A stretch of DNA of 64,000 nt, taken from contig CAWCXF010000005.1 of assembly GCA_963799455.1 (NCBI GenBank), positions 1-64,000 of the forward strand, read 5' to 3'. Of the stretch, positions 1-8,329 are shown piece after piece. This stretch comes from CAWCXF01 sp963799455. GTDB lineage: Bacteria > Pseudomonadota > Alphaproteobacteria > Rhodobacterales > Rhodobacteraceae. Position 1 is the first letter of the stretch; each line of letters begins with the position of its first letter. The position numbers and the translations under genes were made by a program. A model generated the notes under the pieces. The model did no database searches. It was not told the origin of the DNA and worked only from the letters and a program-made list of their open reading frames with translations.

Positions 1-1267
1 GACCGTGCCAGGTCTTCGCCTCGCCGTGGAAGCCCTCGGACCGCCAGCGATGGCGCCGGTAGAGCCGGTCGTCCTCCGCCCCCCACCGCAGCCGTCGGCG
101 ACGGGCCCGCAGCAGGGCCGGGTAGTCGTGAACGATGACGACGGCCTTGGTCACGCGCGATGGCGACAAGCAAAGGGCGGCGAGATCGCAGCCTTTGCAG
201 TCCCGTGCCTTCGACGCGAAGAACCGGCCATGGGCGATCTTGGCCTTGTTGGGCCGCAGGATCTTGCCCCGTGGGCATCGGACGATGTCGTGGCGCGCGT
301 CGTAGCGGAACCGCCGGAGCGGAACCTTCGAGCGGATCGGCTCGGCCTTCGTGGGGATCACGCCGGTGATCTCGCGCGCCTCCAACCCTGCGAAGACCTT
401 GGCATAGGCGTAACCGGCATCCGCCGTGACGGTGTCGATGGAGCCCCCAGTGACGGCCGCGACCGCGTCCAGCCGATCGAGGATCACCTGCCCCTCGTTC
501 ACCTCACCGGTGGTGACCTCGACGTCGAGGATCACCCCGCACTCGTCGTCGACTGCTCCGTGCTGCTTGTAGCTGGGCTCCAGGCGGCGGTTGCGCCCCG
601 ATGTGGCCATGCTCGCATCGGGATCGGTCAGGCAGACCTTCTTGAACCGGCCAGTCTTCTTGGAATGGCGTCGCGCCTGCTGCGCGGCGGTGCCCCCGTC
701 GTCTCCGCCCGCGCTCTCGCCACCATCATCGTCGCGATCGCGGCCATCGCCGTTCGCGTCGGCCATCGCCTCGACGTGCCGCGTGGCCAGGCTCTCCCAG
801 GCGACATCGGCCCGGATCAGCGAGGCATCGACATGCACGACCTCGCCGGTGGCGATCTTCGCCTCGATGCACGTCCGCACCGTGCGCTCGAAGATGCGCC
901 GGAAGCGCTCTGCGCCCCATCTGTGCCGGATGCGCGTCAGCGAGGAGTGGTCCGGCAGCCGCTCGTGCAGCCCGTAGCCTGCAAACCATCGGATCGCGAG
1001 ATTGACCTGCGCCTCGCGCATCAGCCGTCGGTCGTGGACGATGCCGAGCAGGAACCCCGCCAGCATCAGCCGCACCGCGGCCTCGGGGTCGATCCCGGGC
1101 CGCCCGACGCCCGCGGCGTAGAGATCGGCCACCTCGTCACGCAGCCAGCCGAGATCGAGCACCCGATCGACCCGCGCAAGGATGTGGTCGTCGGGAACGA
1201 GGTCCCGAAGCGAGCCGCACACGAAGAACTCGAGCTGGTCGCGCTCCTTGCGTCCAAGCATCGCCAT
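1..1267 (-). CDS. IS1182-type transposase, 3' end beyond window
   Basis: The minus strand is open from ATG at 1267 to the window edge. It begins MAMLGRKERDQLEFFVCGSL, followed by a DUF772-like N-terminal region with GRPGIDPEAAVRLMLAGFLL and HERLPDHSSLTRIRHRWG. After that comes a DDE-type core with VVHVDASLIRADVAWES and IDTVTADAGYAYAKVFAG. The part in view ends with a Cys-containing stretch (CKGCDLAALC) and RSEGFHGEAKTWHG, which is typical of the C-terminal part of this family. The reading frame is uninterrupted over 422 codons, so this copy could still be active; its end and inverted repeats cannot be seen. A second ATG at 1261 is equally possible as the start. Confidence 0.85.
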   Translation of the reverse strand, partial: MAMLGRKERDQLEFFVCGSLRDLVPDDHILARVDRVLDLGWLRDEVADLYAAGVGRPGIDPEAAVRLMLAGFLLGIVHDRRLMREAQVNLAIRWFAGYGLHERLPDHSSLTRIRHRWGAERFRRIFERTVRTCIEAKIATGEVVHVDASLIRADVAWESLATRHVEAMADANGDGRDRDDDGGESAGGDDGGTAAQQARRHSKKTGRFKKVCLTDPDASMATSGRNRRLEPSYKQHGAVDDECGVILDVEVTTGEVNEGQVILDRLDAVAAVTGGSIDTVTADAGYAYAKVFAGLEAREITGVIPTKAEPIRSKVPLRRFRYDARHDIVRCPRGKILRPNKAKIAHGRFFASKARDCKGCDLAALCLSPSRVTKAVVIVHDYPALLRARRRRLRWGAEDDRLYRRHRWRSEGFHGEAKTWHG

Positions 1268-1293
1268 CTCCCCGTCGATCGCCGCCACAGCTG

Positions 1294-1801
1294 ATGGAAT
1301 CAGGAACCACCGACTTCTTCAACGGCCCCCGCGTGCACTTCATGAGGAATGCGCTCGCGCACGTCCCGCGCAGCCAGGCCACCGTCGTCGCGGCCGCCAT
1401 CCGGCAAGCCTTCGTTCAGCCCGACCACGCCTCCGCGACCCGAGCCTGGCGCCACGTCGCCGATCAGCTCCGCGCCCGATGGCCGAAGCTCGGCGCGCTG
1501 ATGGACGACGCCGAGGCCGATGTCTTGGCCTACATGGCCTTCCCCATGCGCCACCGCGCCAAGCTGCACTCCACCAACCCCCTCGAGCGGCTGCACGAGG
1601 AGATCAAGCGGCGCGCCGACGTGACAGGCCATCTTCCCCAACGAGGACAGCATCACCCGCCTCGTCGGAGCGGTGCTGCTCGAGCAGAACGACGACTGGC
1701 AACTCAAGCATCGATACATGCAGATCGAGGGCATGGCTGAGCTCGACACACCCCAGCTCGAGGAGGGCTCCACACTCCAGATCACACCCGAAGCCGCCTG
1801 A
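1294..1801 (+). pseudogene. IS256-family transposase, C-terminal remnant with frameshift
   Basis: The translation reads RVHFMRNALAHVPRSQ, then DAEADVLAYMAFPMRH and HSTNPLERLHEEIKRRAD, which are hallmark C-terminal blocks of IS256 (mutator-type) transposases. About 1622-1635 the frame breaks: the expected continuation IFPNEDSITRLVGAVLLEQN is found in the next frame and runs to TGA at 1799-1801 (ends LQITPEAA). The N-terminal half with most of the catalytic core is missing, because the fragment starts directly beside the IS1182 gene. It is therefore a dead fragment, 5'-truncated and carrying a one-base insertion. Confidence 0.85.
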
Positions 1802-1839
1802 TCCGATGGCCCGGGACCACACCCGAAATTACACCTCAT

Positions 1840-1950
1840 TGACGGACACGACCCGCTCTCCATGGGGGCGCCGTCGAGGCACGAGCCCTTGCGGCTCATC
1901 GAGGGCGTGATCTTTGCGCCTGCGAGGGCCTCGCGGCAGGGCTCGCAGGC
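1840..1950 (-). pseudogene. IS3-family OrfB fragment
   Basis: A short minus-strand stretch reads ALAGAKITPSMSRKGSCLDG followed by APMES. This matches the highly conserved SMSRKGNCWDNAPMESF block around the last catalytic Glu of IS3-family OrfB transposases. Nothing else of the element is recognisable on either side; it is wedged between the IS256 and IS30 remnants. The call rests on one motif only. Confidence 0.55.
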
Positions 1951-2096
1951 GTGCCGGGCGGTCTCGAGCGGTCGGACGCGACGCGGGCGTCGTGAGCGGT
2001 CGTCGGCGGCTCGTCGAGCGCCTGGGCGGGCGTGCGCCAGCCCAGGGTCTTTCGGGGCCGGCCGTCGAGGGTGATGGCGACGGCCTCGAGTGCGCC

Positions 2097-2141
2097 GGGT
2101 CCGTGAAGGCTGGGTCCGTGAAGGCCGGGTCCGTGAAGGGT
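2097..2141. repeat. Three tandem copies of a 15-bp unit
   Basis: The unit gggtccgtgaaggcY is repeated three times head to tail (2097-2111, 2112-2126, 2127-2141), with the last copy diverging at its end. It lies in the IS30 remnant and repeats a five-residue piece of its coding sequence (FTDPA on the minus strand), so it keeps frame. It is most simply a replication-slippage expansion in a gene no longer under selection. Confidence 0.85.
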
Positions 2142-2411
2142 GAGGCCCGTGCCCTTGGGGAGGCGCCGAGGCGGGAGCCCGTTGGGGGTCTCGCCGGTGC
2201 CGCGCTGCCAAGGGCTCTGCGGATCGCAGACGTGGACGGGCAGATCGTGCTGCGATCCGCAGCTCGGCGTGCCGCGCCGTCTCGGCGCCCTGGTCCCAAG
2301 TGAGCGAGCGGCGCAGTTGCATGGGCATGGCCGTGATCGCGGCGACGACCGCGTCGCGCACCGCCTCGGCGCCGCGCCCGGCGAGCGGCGGGCCGTTCTC
2401 GACGCGCGGCA

Positions 2412-2447
2412 CCGCCCCATGGCCGGGCATGCACGGCCATGGGGCGG
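2412..2447. repeat. Perfect 14-bp inverted repeat with 8-nt loop
   Basis: The arm ccgccccatggccg (2412-2425) is followed by ggcatgca and then its exact reverse complement (2434-2447). It lies inside the IS30 remnant at a place where the transposase reading frame is lost. No terminator-like T run follows on either strand. Confidence 0.7.
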
Positions 2448-3070
2448 CATCGTGAACCGCGTGGCGCGCCCCACGCGCGTGGCCTGACGCCGAGCGGCCG
2501 AGCGCCCCCGATCATGTCGCCCTCCCAATGGCCCGGCACCGCCCGACCGGTCGCCTCGGCGGGGCGCTCGCCGATCGTGATCTCCGGCGACACGAAGGGC
2601 TCGTGCCGTCCGCTGCCGTCCGCTGCCGTCCGCGCGCGCGGGCCCGAGGAACGCGGCTCGCGCCCGGCCCGAGCGCAGGCAGGCGGTCAGCTCGCGCCGC
2701 AGGCCACCCCGGCCCTGGATGGAGGGCGACAGGTCGGCTCGCCTCGTGCGAGATGCGCATCGTCTGGTCCTCAAGGAAGTCGATCCCGAGCCTGGCCGAG
2801 ATCTGCCCGAGCCCTGATCGGGGGCTCCAGGCCCGCCCCCACCGCCGGTGCCGGCGCCGGACCGATCGGCGCTTCGCCCAGGCGACCTGTGGGCCGGGCA
2901 CCCCGGCGCCGTCCGCCTGCGCGATTCATCGACGAGGCCTGCGGCACGACCCGCCCGCGCTCCGCGCCGGGCCGTGTCGGCCCCGTGCGGAGCGCGGAGA
3001 TCGACCGCCCGGCCCCCGTCCGATCCGCCGTGTGAACGCGTCCGGCCCCAGGGACGCGCTCCAGCCCCGG

Positions 3071-3316
3071 ACGCTGCATCAGTCCACCGCCATGGCGGTG
3101 CACATGCTGTGGCTCGCGGCCAGGGTCGAGAACGTCGGCATGGGGCTCGTCTCGATCCTCAGGCCCCGCGCCATGGAGCGGCGCTTCGACACGCCGCCGG
3201 CTTGGGCGTCCTCGGCCTGTCCCTGCCTCGGCCACGCCGCGCTCGACGACGACGCGCCGCGGCTGACCCGCCAGGGGCGCTGGCAGGGGGACGCGCCCTT
3301 GGACTGGCGCTCGTGA
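3071..3316 (+). pseudogene. BluB-like (dimethylbenzimidazole synthase) C-terminal fragment
   Basis: The frame ending at TGA 3314-3316 reads MLWLAARVENVGMGLVSILR, then a variant of the PPxW/CLG block and ends DDDAPRLTRQGRWQGDAPLDW. This resembles the C-terminal third of BluB, the flavin-dependent enzyme that makes the lower ligand of vitamin B12. No nitroreductase-like N-terminus can be read upstream in any frame, and several usually conserved residues are changed. I read it as a truncated relic. A nitroreductase-family paralogue of BluB cannot be excluded. Confidence 0.65.
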
Positions 3317-3435
3317 TGAGAAGGGACCGCGCGGGGCGGGGCGGCATGGGCCGTCCGGCTTCCCGCATGGGCTCGCCCGTGGCCATGGGACGGCGGAGAC
3401 CCGCGTCGACGAGCCCGCGACCCTGGCGGCTGATC

Positions 3436-3468
3436 CTCCTTGTTGACCAAGGAGATGCACCATATGAT
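3436..3468 (+). promoter_or_regulatory. Putative vapBC promoter with overlapping palindrome
   Basis: A -35-like TTGTTG (3440-3445) and a -10-like TATGAT (3463-3468) are separated by 17 bp. A 7-bp inverted repeat, ctccttg/caaggag (3436-3442 and 3448-3454), overlaps the -35 region. VapBC-type operons are usually autorepressed through such palindromes, so this is a plausible operator. The assignment is by pattern only. Confidence 0.45.
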
Positions 3469-3493
3469 GCATGTCTGGATACAGGAGAGCCGA

Positions 3494-3688
3494 ATGCGGA
3501 CCACCGTGACGCTCGACGACCAGCTCCTCGAACGGGCCGTCGCCCTGACCGGCGTCCGCGAGCGGGGCGTCCTGCTGCGCGAGGCGCTCGGCGCCCTGAT
3601 CGAGCGCGAGAGCGCCCGGCGTCTGGCCCGGCTCGGTAGCACCGAGCCTGCGCTCGAGCGGCCGCCGCGGCGGCGCTCGCCCGAGTGA
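3494..3688 (+). CDS. vapB: VapB-type antitoxin (DUF2191-like)
   Basis: The product is 64 residues long and starts MRTTVTLDDQLLERAVALTG, a ribbon-helix-helix DNA-binding N-terminus typical of VapB antitoxins. An ERGVLLREALGALIERE helix and a basic, proline-rich tail that would wrap the toxin follow. ATG 3494 is preceded by AGGAG at 3483-3487; an upstream in-frame ATG at 3440 would add 18 residues unlike the family. The stop overlaps the toxin start as GTGA, so translation is coupled. It would neutralise the neighbouring PIN toxin and repress the operon. Confidence 0.85.
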   Translation: MRTTVTLDDQLLERAVALTGVRERGVLLREALGALIERESARRLARLGSTEPALERPPRRRSPE

Positions 3689-4056
3689 TCCTCGCCGACA
3701 CGTCGGTCTGGGTCGATCACCTGCGCTCGGGCGACGAGGGACTGGCCCGCCTTCTCGAGCGGGGCGAGGTCGTGACCCATCTTTTCGTGGTGGCGGAGAT
3801 CGCCCTCGGCACCTTGCGCGCACGGAGCCATGTCCTCGAGCTGCTCGACGGCCTCGCCGCCCTGCCCGTCGCCGAGCCGCACGAGGCCCGAGCACTCATC
3901 GAAGGGCGTCGGCTGTTCGGCCGCGGCATCGGATTCGTCGATGCCGCTCTGGTCGCATCCTGCCTGATCGTGCCGGGAACGATCCTGTGGACCCGGGACC
4001 GGCGGCTCGGCGCGGCCGTGACCGAGATCGGCATCGGCGCATCCGAAGGGACATGA
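3685..4056 (+). CDS. vapC: VapC-type PIN-domain ribonuclease toxin
   Basis: The product has 123 residues, normal for VapC. It begins MILADTSVWVDHLR (acidic Asp5) and continues with VVAEIALGTL (Glu38), GIGFVDAALVAS (Asp86) and LWTRDRRL (Asp105). These are the four metal-binding acidic positions of the PIN fold, so the nuclease appears intact. The start is GTG, overlapping the antitoxin stop. VapC toxins cut specific RNAs, often tRNA or rRNA, to stop translation; the target here is unknown. This pair is the only apparently functional cargo in the first 5.8 kb. Confidence 0.9.
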   Translation: MILADTSVWVDHLRSGDEGLARLLERGEVVTHLFVVAEIALGTLRARSHVLELLDGLAALPVAEPHEARALIEGRRLFGRGIGFVDAALVASCLIVPGTILWTRDRRLGAAVTEIGIGASEGT

Positions 4057-4422
4057 CGACCCGCTCCTCGATGAGCCTCGACCTGCGCCCGTCCTCCTTC
4101 CTTCGCCGCGGCCTCTCGTTCCCTATGAGGGAGTTTGAGGGGCGCAGGTCACCCGGCCACCGCCCGCCACCGCGCCCGAATGGCTCGCCGCCGCATGGCT
4201 TTGCGTATGGGCGCACGCAGACGGCTTGAGGCCGGGCCCCATCTCTACGGCCGTTCCGCCAGGACGCCGGGGCCGCTGCGCCCAGGCGTCCCGGTCCCCG
4301 CAGAGGAACGCGTCGTCGCGCGAGCCCGTTTTGTTGGACGAGCGAATGTCCTGCGCGCGAGGGTGAGGGCGGATCCCGGCGAGCCGTCGGCGGCTCGCGT
4401 CTCGCCGCCGGGAGGGGCCGGA
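4057..4422. other. No recognisable gene
   Basis: This stretch between vapC and the broken Crp/Fnr gene has only frames that look like composition-driven readthrough. No family motif was recognised on either strand. It is probably more eroded mobile or pseudogene DNA. Confidence 0.5.
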
Positions 4423-5150
4423 ATGGCAGACGCACGGCCGGACATCCACAACTCGGACGTCCCGGTGCTCTGCCGGGCCCGCGAGGCGCGGCACAAAGGG
4501 GTGTGCGGGGTGCTCGACCCGGGGCAGCTCATCCAGCCCAGCCGCCACACCAACCGATCCGAGGTCGTGCCCGGGACCGCGCTTCTCGCGTCCGGCGAGC
4601 GGACGGAGCGGCACTCCAACATCCTCAGCGGCGTCGTGACGCTGAGCAAGCCCGTGCCGGACGGCCGCCAGCAGATCGTGGGCCTCCAGTTCGCGCCCCC
4701 GATCTTCTCGGCCGGCCCTTCGCCGACCGCGGCGAGGTGAGCGCCGAGGCGACCGGCCCCGTCCGCCTGTGCTCGCCCCCCCGATCCGCGCTGGAGAGCA
4801 TGGCGCGGCAGTCGCCCGAGCCCGAGCGCCGCCTGCACGGCCAGGCCCCGCGCGAGCTGGACGAGGCGCGCGAGCGGATGATGACGCTCGGCCGCAAGAC
4901 GGCCGCGGAGAGGGTCGCGTCGTTCCTGCCGCCGATGGCGCGGCACGCCGATTCGGAGGCGGACGGCCCTGCGAAGCGCTTCGACATCCCTCCGACGCGA
5001 CCCGACATCGCGGACGTCCTGGGCCTGACCATCGAGACGGTGAGCCGCCAGCTGACGCGGCTGCGCAAGGCGCGCGTCGTCGAGATCCAGGGGGCCGGCG
5101 CGTCGTCGTCGCCGACCGCGCCGCGCTCGAGGCCGCCTCCGGGGGCCTGA
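4423..5150 (+). pseudogene. Crp/Fnr-family regulator, two frameshifts and one lost cysteine
   Basis: ATG 4423 follows ggagggg. The first frame gives LCRAREARHKGVCGVLDPGQ and a cNMP-like beta-roll (ILSGVVTLSKPVPDGRQQIV). The frame shifts near 4700-4710 and continues with GRPFADRGEVSAE, RMMTLGRKTAAERVASFL and the HTH helices DVLGLTIETVSRQLTRLR. It shifts again near 5093 (GGRRVVVADRAALEAASGG). The N-terminus has the spacing of FnrL-type [4Fe-4S] proteins (C-x2-C-x7-C), but the second Cys is Arg. The ancestor was probably an oxygen-sensing FnrL-like activator; this copy cannot make a full protein. Confidence 0.8.
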
Positions 5151-5164
5151 GCACCGCCTCGGTG

Positions 5165-5686
5165 GAGCTCGGGCCCGCCCGATTTCCCGGACGATCGGCC
5201 GCACGGGGTCGCGGTCGAACGCGACGTGTCGGCGCAGCCCGACGAACAGGGCCCTCAGCATGGAGCCGATCCTGTCGGCGTCCCGCGCCCCGTCCGCCGC
5301 GACACGAAGACGGCGATGGCGTCGTGGACGTAGCCGGCATGGTCCTCGTCCTCCATGTGCTCGATCCGCAGCCGGTCGAGGATCGGCGCCAGGCCCTCGC
5401 GGGCCGCCGTCAGCGCCGGAAAGATCACCGTCCCCTCCTCGAGATGGCACCGGCGCGGGGTTTGGCGCAGACTGCGGGGAAGACGCGGCGCGCCGTGGGT
5501 GTCCACCCGCGCGGGCAGGCCGTCGGCGAGGCCCTCCAGCGCGTCGCACAGGCCCTCCTGCCGGCAGAGCGGGCCTTGAGAGCCGCGCCCCGAGGCCGTC
5601 GCATGCCGCCGCGTCGGAGAGAGGGCGTAGGGGGGGGCATTCGCGGCTCTCGTCTGGCCCGGGGCGCCCGGCGCGATGGCGGCCAT
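5165..5686 (-). pseudogene. Hemerythrin-like (HHE) protein, frameshifted
   Basis: The minus strand reads CDALEGLADGLPARVDTHGA, then CHLEEGTVIFPALTAAREGL and IEHMEDEDHAGYVHDAIAVF. These include the H...HxxxE and H...D iron ligands of HHE hemerythrin-like domains. Near 5275-5290 the frame shifts and continues DRIGSMLRALFVGLRRHVAF. The N-terminal part upstream of the first helix is unlike family members. Such proteins bind diiron and are often linked to nitric oxide or oxygen responses in Fnr regulons. It points away from the FNR box at 5721, so it may once have shared that control region. Confidence 0.65.
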
Positions 5687-5720
5687 GCGGCATCCCATCA
5701 CTCGGGAATCGGGCCAGGGC

Positions 5721-5763
5721 TTGATCTGGATCAAGGACCGGTCGGGGCGCGGGGTGGTATCGC
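5721..5763 (+). promoter_or_regulatory. FNR box and -10 of the cco operon
   Basis: TTGATctggATCAA at 5721-5734 is a perfect match to the TTGAT-N4-ATCAA consensus of FNR/FnrL. A -10-like TATCGC lies at 5758-5763, placing the box centre near -41.5 of the inferred start (about 5770), the class II activator position. The first gene downstream is ccoI at 5877, leaving a leader of about 100 nt. FNR control of cbb3 oxidase genes under low oxygen is well established in this bacterial group. Confidence 0.85.
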
Positions 5764-5876
5764 TGCGGGCCATCGAGGCGGGCGCGACGGATCGGATCGC
5801 GGGCCCCAGAGCCGTCGCCAGACCTCCATCGGGGGATCCCGGCTGGGCTCCAGCGTGACGAGAGGACGATGACCGG

Positions 5877-8120
5877 GTGTCCTGCTGCATGGGCATGAGC
5901 CGACCCGAGCGAGGGTCGCGGGCCGCCGAGGCCGGCGCGAGGGCCCCTCAGGGTCGCGCCGAGCGTCTGCTGTCGGTGCCGGGGATCCGGTGCGGCGGGT
6001 GCATCGCCGCGATCGAGCGCGGATTGGCGGGGTGCGAGGGCGTGGTCTCGGCCCGGGTCAACCTGACCCTGCGGCGGGTCGTCGTCACCCTGGCCGGCCC
6101 CGAGACCGACCCGGCCCCGGCGATCGAGAGGCTCGCCGCCCTGGGCTATCCCGCCACACCGATCGAGCCCGCCGACCTCGACGACGGGGCCGAGGCGCGC
6201 GAGGCCTCGGCGCTCCTGCGGGCGGTCGCGGTCGCGGGCTTCGGCGCGGCCAACGTGATGGGGATGTCGGTGGCGGTCTGGGCCGGCGCCGAGGGCGCCA
6301 CCCGCGAGACCTTCCACCTGCTCTCCGCGCTCGTCGCGCTGCCGGTGGTGGCCTATGCGGGCCGGCCGTTCTTCGCCTCGGCGCTGGCCGCGCTCGGGGC
6401 GGGCCGGACGAACATGGACGTGCCGATCTCGCTCGGCGTCCTCCTGGCGATCGGCCTGAGCCTCTTCGAGACGGCGCGGGGGGGCGAGCACGTCTTCTTC
6501 GACGCGGCCGTCACGCTCCTCTTCTTCCTCCTGATCGGGCGCGCGCTCGACCGGCTGATGCGCGACCGGGCGCGCAGCGCGGTGACCGGGCTCGCGCGGA
6601 TGGCGGCCAAGGATGGCGCGCTCGTGCGGCCCGACGGGACGCTGGAGCGCGTGGCGCTGGACGCGATCGCGCCGGGCATGGTGCTGCGCGTCGCCGCGGG
6701 CGAGCGGGTGCCGGTGGACGCCCGCGTCCTGCGCGGCGCGAGCGACCTCGACCGCTCGCTGGTGACGGGCGAGTCCACGTCCGCCGCCGTGGGCCCGGGC
6801 GACGAGATCGAGGCGGGCACGCTGAACCTCACGGGCGCCATCGACGCGCGCGCGCTGCGGCCGGCGCGCGAGTCGTTCCTGGCCGAGATGCTCGGGATGC
6901 TCCAGGCGGCCGAGCGCGGGCGCGGGCGCTACGTGCGCGTCGCGGACCGGGCGGCGCGGCTCTACGCCCCTGTCGTGCATCTGGCGGCGGCGGCGACGTT
7001 CCTGGGCTGGCTCGCCGCCACCGGGGGCGACTGGCACCGGGCGCTCTTCGTGTCGATCTCGGTGCTCATCGTCACCTGCCCCTGCGCGCTGGGGCTCGCG
7101 GTGCCGGCCGTGCATGTCGTGGCGGCCGGGCGCCTCTTCGGCGCGGGCATCCTGATGAAGGACGGCTCGGCGATCGAGCGGCTGGCCGAGGTCGACCGCG
7201 CGGCGTTCGACAAGACCGGCACCCTGACCACCGGCGCGCCGAGGGTGGCGGGTGGCGCGCCGGCCGGCCCCGGGGACCGCGCCGCCGCCAAGGCCCTCGC
7301 CCTGCACTCCGCGCACCCGGCCTCGAAGGCGGTTGCGGCGTCCCTCGACGGCGATCCGGCCCGCCCCGAGGAGGTCCGCGAGATCCCCGGCCACGGGGTC
7401 GAGGGCATCCTGAACGGGCGCCGCGCGCGGCTCGGCCGGGCGGACTGGGTGGCGGCGATCGCGGGTGCGGACGCCGCGGTGGCCACCGGGCCCGCCTTCG
7501 CGTTCGAGGGCGGTCCGCCCTGGGCTTTCTGCCTGTCCGAGACGCTGCGCCCGGGCGCGCACGAGGCGGTCGAGGCGCTGCGGGCGAGGGGGGTGGAGGT
7601 CGAGATCCTCTCGGGCGACGGGCCGGAGCCGGTCGCAAGGCTCGCCCGCGAGCTCGGCGTCGCGCGGGCCCGCCACGGGGTGACGCCCGCGGGCAAGGTC
7701 GCGCATCTGGAGGCCCTGCGGGCGGCGGGGCACCGCGTCTTGATGGTGGGCGACGGGCTCAACGACACGGCCGCGCTGGCGGCGGCGCATGTCTCGATGG
7801 CGCCGGCCTCGGCCTCCGACGCCGGGCGCGCCGCCGCCGACTTCGTCTTCACGCGCGAGCGGCTCGACGCGGTGCCCTTCGCCCACGCCGTGGCCCGGCG
7901 CGCGGCGCGGCTGGTGGCGCAGAACTTCGGCCTGGCCGTTCTCTACAACGGCGTGGCGATCCCGCTGGCGGTGGCCGGGCTCGTCACGCCCCTCGTCGCG
8001 GCGCTGGCGATGTCGGCCTCCTCGATCCTGGTCGTGGGCAACGCGCTGCGGCTGGGCGAGCGGCCCGCGCCGCGCCCCGCCGCGCGCCGGGCCCCGACGC
8101 TGAGGGGGGCGCCCGCATGA
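5877..8120 (+). CDS. ccoI: CcoI, copper-transporting P1B-type ATPase for cbb3 assembly
   Basis: A 747-residue P-type ATPase with an N-terminal heavy-metal-associated domain (IRCGGC, Cys39/Cys42). It has about eight membrane segments, the TGES actuator loop (297-300) and the CPC ion-binding motif in the membrane (401-403). The phosphorylation motif DKTGT (445-449), the HPxSKA nucleotide-binding motif (480-485) and GDGLNDT (625-631) are all present. CcoI/FixI exports or delivers copper for the cbb3 oxidase Cu-B centre, and location in the cco operon favours this over a detoxifying CopA. The start is GTG at 5877. The stop overlaps ccoS by ATGA. Confidence 0.93.
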   Translation: MSCCMGMSRPERGSRAAEAGARAPQGRAERLLSVPGIRCGGCIAAIERGLAGCEGVVSARVNLTLRRVVVTLAGPETDPAPAIERLAALGYPATPIEPADLDDGAEAREASALLRAVAVAGFGAANVMGMSVAVWAGAEGATRETFHLLSALVALPVVAYAGRPFFASALAALGAGRTNMDVPISLGVLLAIGLSLFETARGGEHVFFDAAVTLLFFLLIGRALDRLMRDRARSAVTGLARMAAKDGALVRPDGTLERVALDAIAPGMVLRVAAGERVPVDARVLRGASDLDRSLVTGESTSAAVGPGDEIEAGTLNLTGAIDARALRPARESFLAEMLGMLQAAERGRGRYVRVADRAARLYAPVVHLAAAATFLGWLAATGGDWHRALFVSISVLIVTCPCALGLAVPAVHVVAAGRLFGAGILMKDGSAIERLAEVDRAAFDKTGTLTTGAPRVAGGAPAGPGDRAAAKALALHSAHPASKAVAASLDGDPARPEEVREIPGHGVEGILNGRRARLGRADWVAAIAGADAAVATGPAFAFEGGPPWAFCLSETLRPGAHEAVEALRARGVEVEILSGDGPEPVARLARELGVARARHGVTPAGKVAHLEALRAAGHRVLMVGDGLNDTAALAAAHVSMAPASASDAGRAAADFVFTRERLDAVPFAHAVARRAARLVAQNFGLAVLYNGVAIPLAVAGLVTPLVAALAMSASSILVVGNALRLGERPAPRPAARRAPTLRGAPA

Positions 8121-8329
8121 CGATCCTCTACGTCCTGATCCCCGTGACGTTCGCCATGGGGCTCGTGGGCCTCGCAGCCTTCCTCTGGAGCCTCGCGGCC
8201 GGGCAGTACGAGGATCTCTCCGGCGCGGCCGAGCGGGTGCTCCTCGACGAGGACGAGGCGCTGCGGCGGGCTGATCCGCGCCGGAACGCGACCGAGACCG
8301 CCGACGACGGCATCGAGGAGACGCCATGA
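8117..8329 (+). CDS. ccoS: CcoS, cbb3 oxidase maturation protein
   Basis: A 70-residue protein with one N-terminal membrane helix (VLIPVTFAMGLVGLAAFLWS) followed by GQYEDLSGAAERVLLDED. This matches the QYDDLEGPAxRILxDD signature of CcoS/FixS. CcoS is needed for haem b and Cu-B insertion into CcoN. Its start overlaps the ccoI stop and its stop overlaps the ccoN start, both as ATGA, implying tight translational coupling. The acidic C-terminal tail is longer than in the shortest homologues. Confidence 0.92.
   Translation: MTILYVLIPVTFAMGLVGLAAFLWSLAAGQYEDLSGAAERVLLDEDEALRRADPRRNATETADDGIEETP

Larger units (their letters stand above)
2010..2905 (-). pseudogene. IS30-family transposase, multiply frameshifted
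   Basis: Pieces of one IS30 transposase lie in all three minus frames. In protein order they are: QISARLGIDFLEDQTMRISH, GRGGLRRELTACLRSGRAR, GERPAEATGRAVPGHWEGDM, AVRDAVVAAITAMPMQLRRS, LTWDQGAETARHAELRIA, VCDPQSPWQRGTGETPNGLP and GRPRKTLGWRTPAQALDE. The WEGD, TWDQG and DPQSPWQRG blocks mark the DDE domain. At least three frame changes are needed to read it through. Two local duplications and a perfect hairpin (separate entries) lie inside and probably account for some of the damage. Confidence 0.8.

Noticed and set aside
5..1294. A 429-codon plus-strand frame at the left edge
   Set aside because: The opposite strand encodes a clear IS1182 transposase; the plus frame has no recognisable protein.
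4245..8327. A 1360-codon open frame on the minus strand opposite ccoI
   Set aside because: It has no family motifs and is Arg/Gly/Pro-rich; it is an antisense shadow caused by high GC. Only its end near 5170-5290 carries hemerythrin-like sequence, reported separately.
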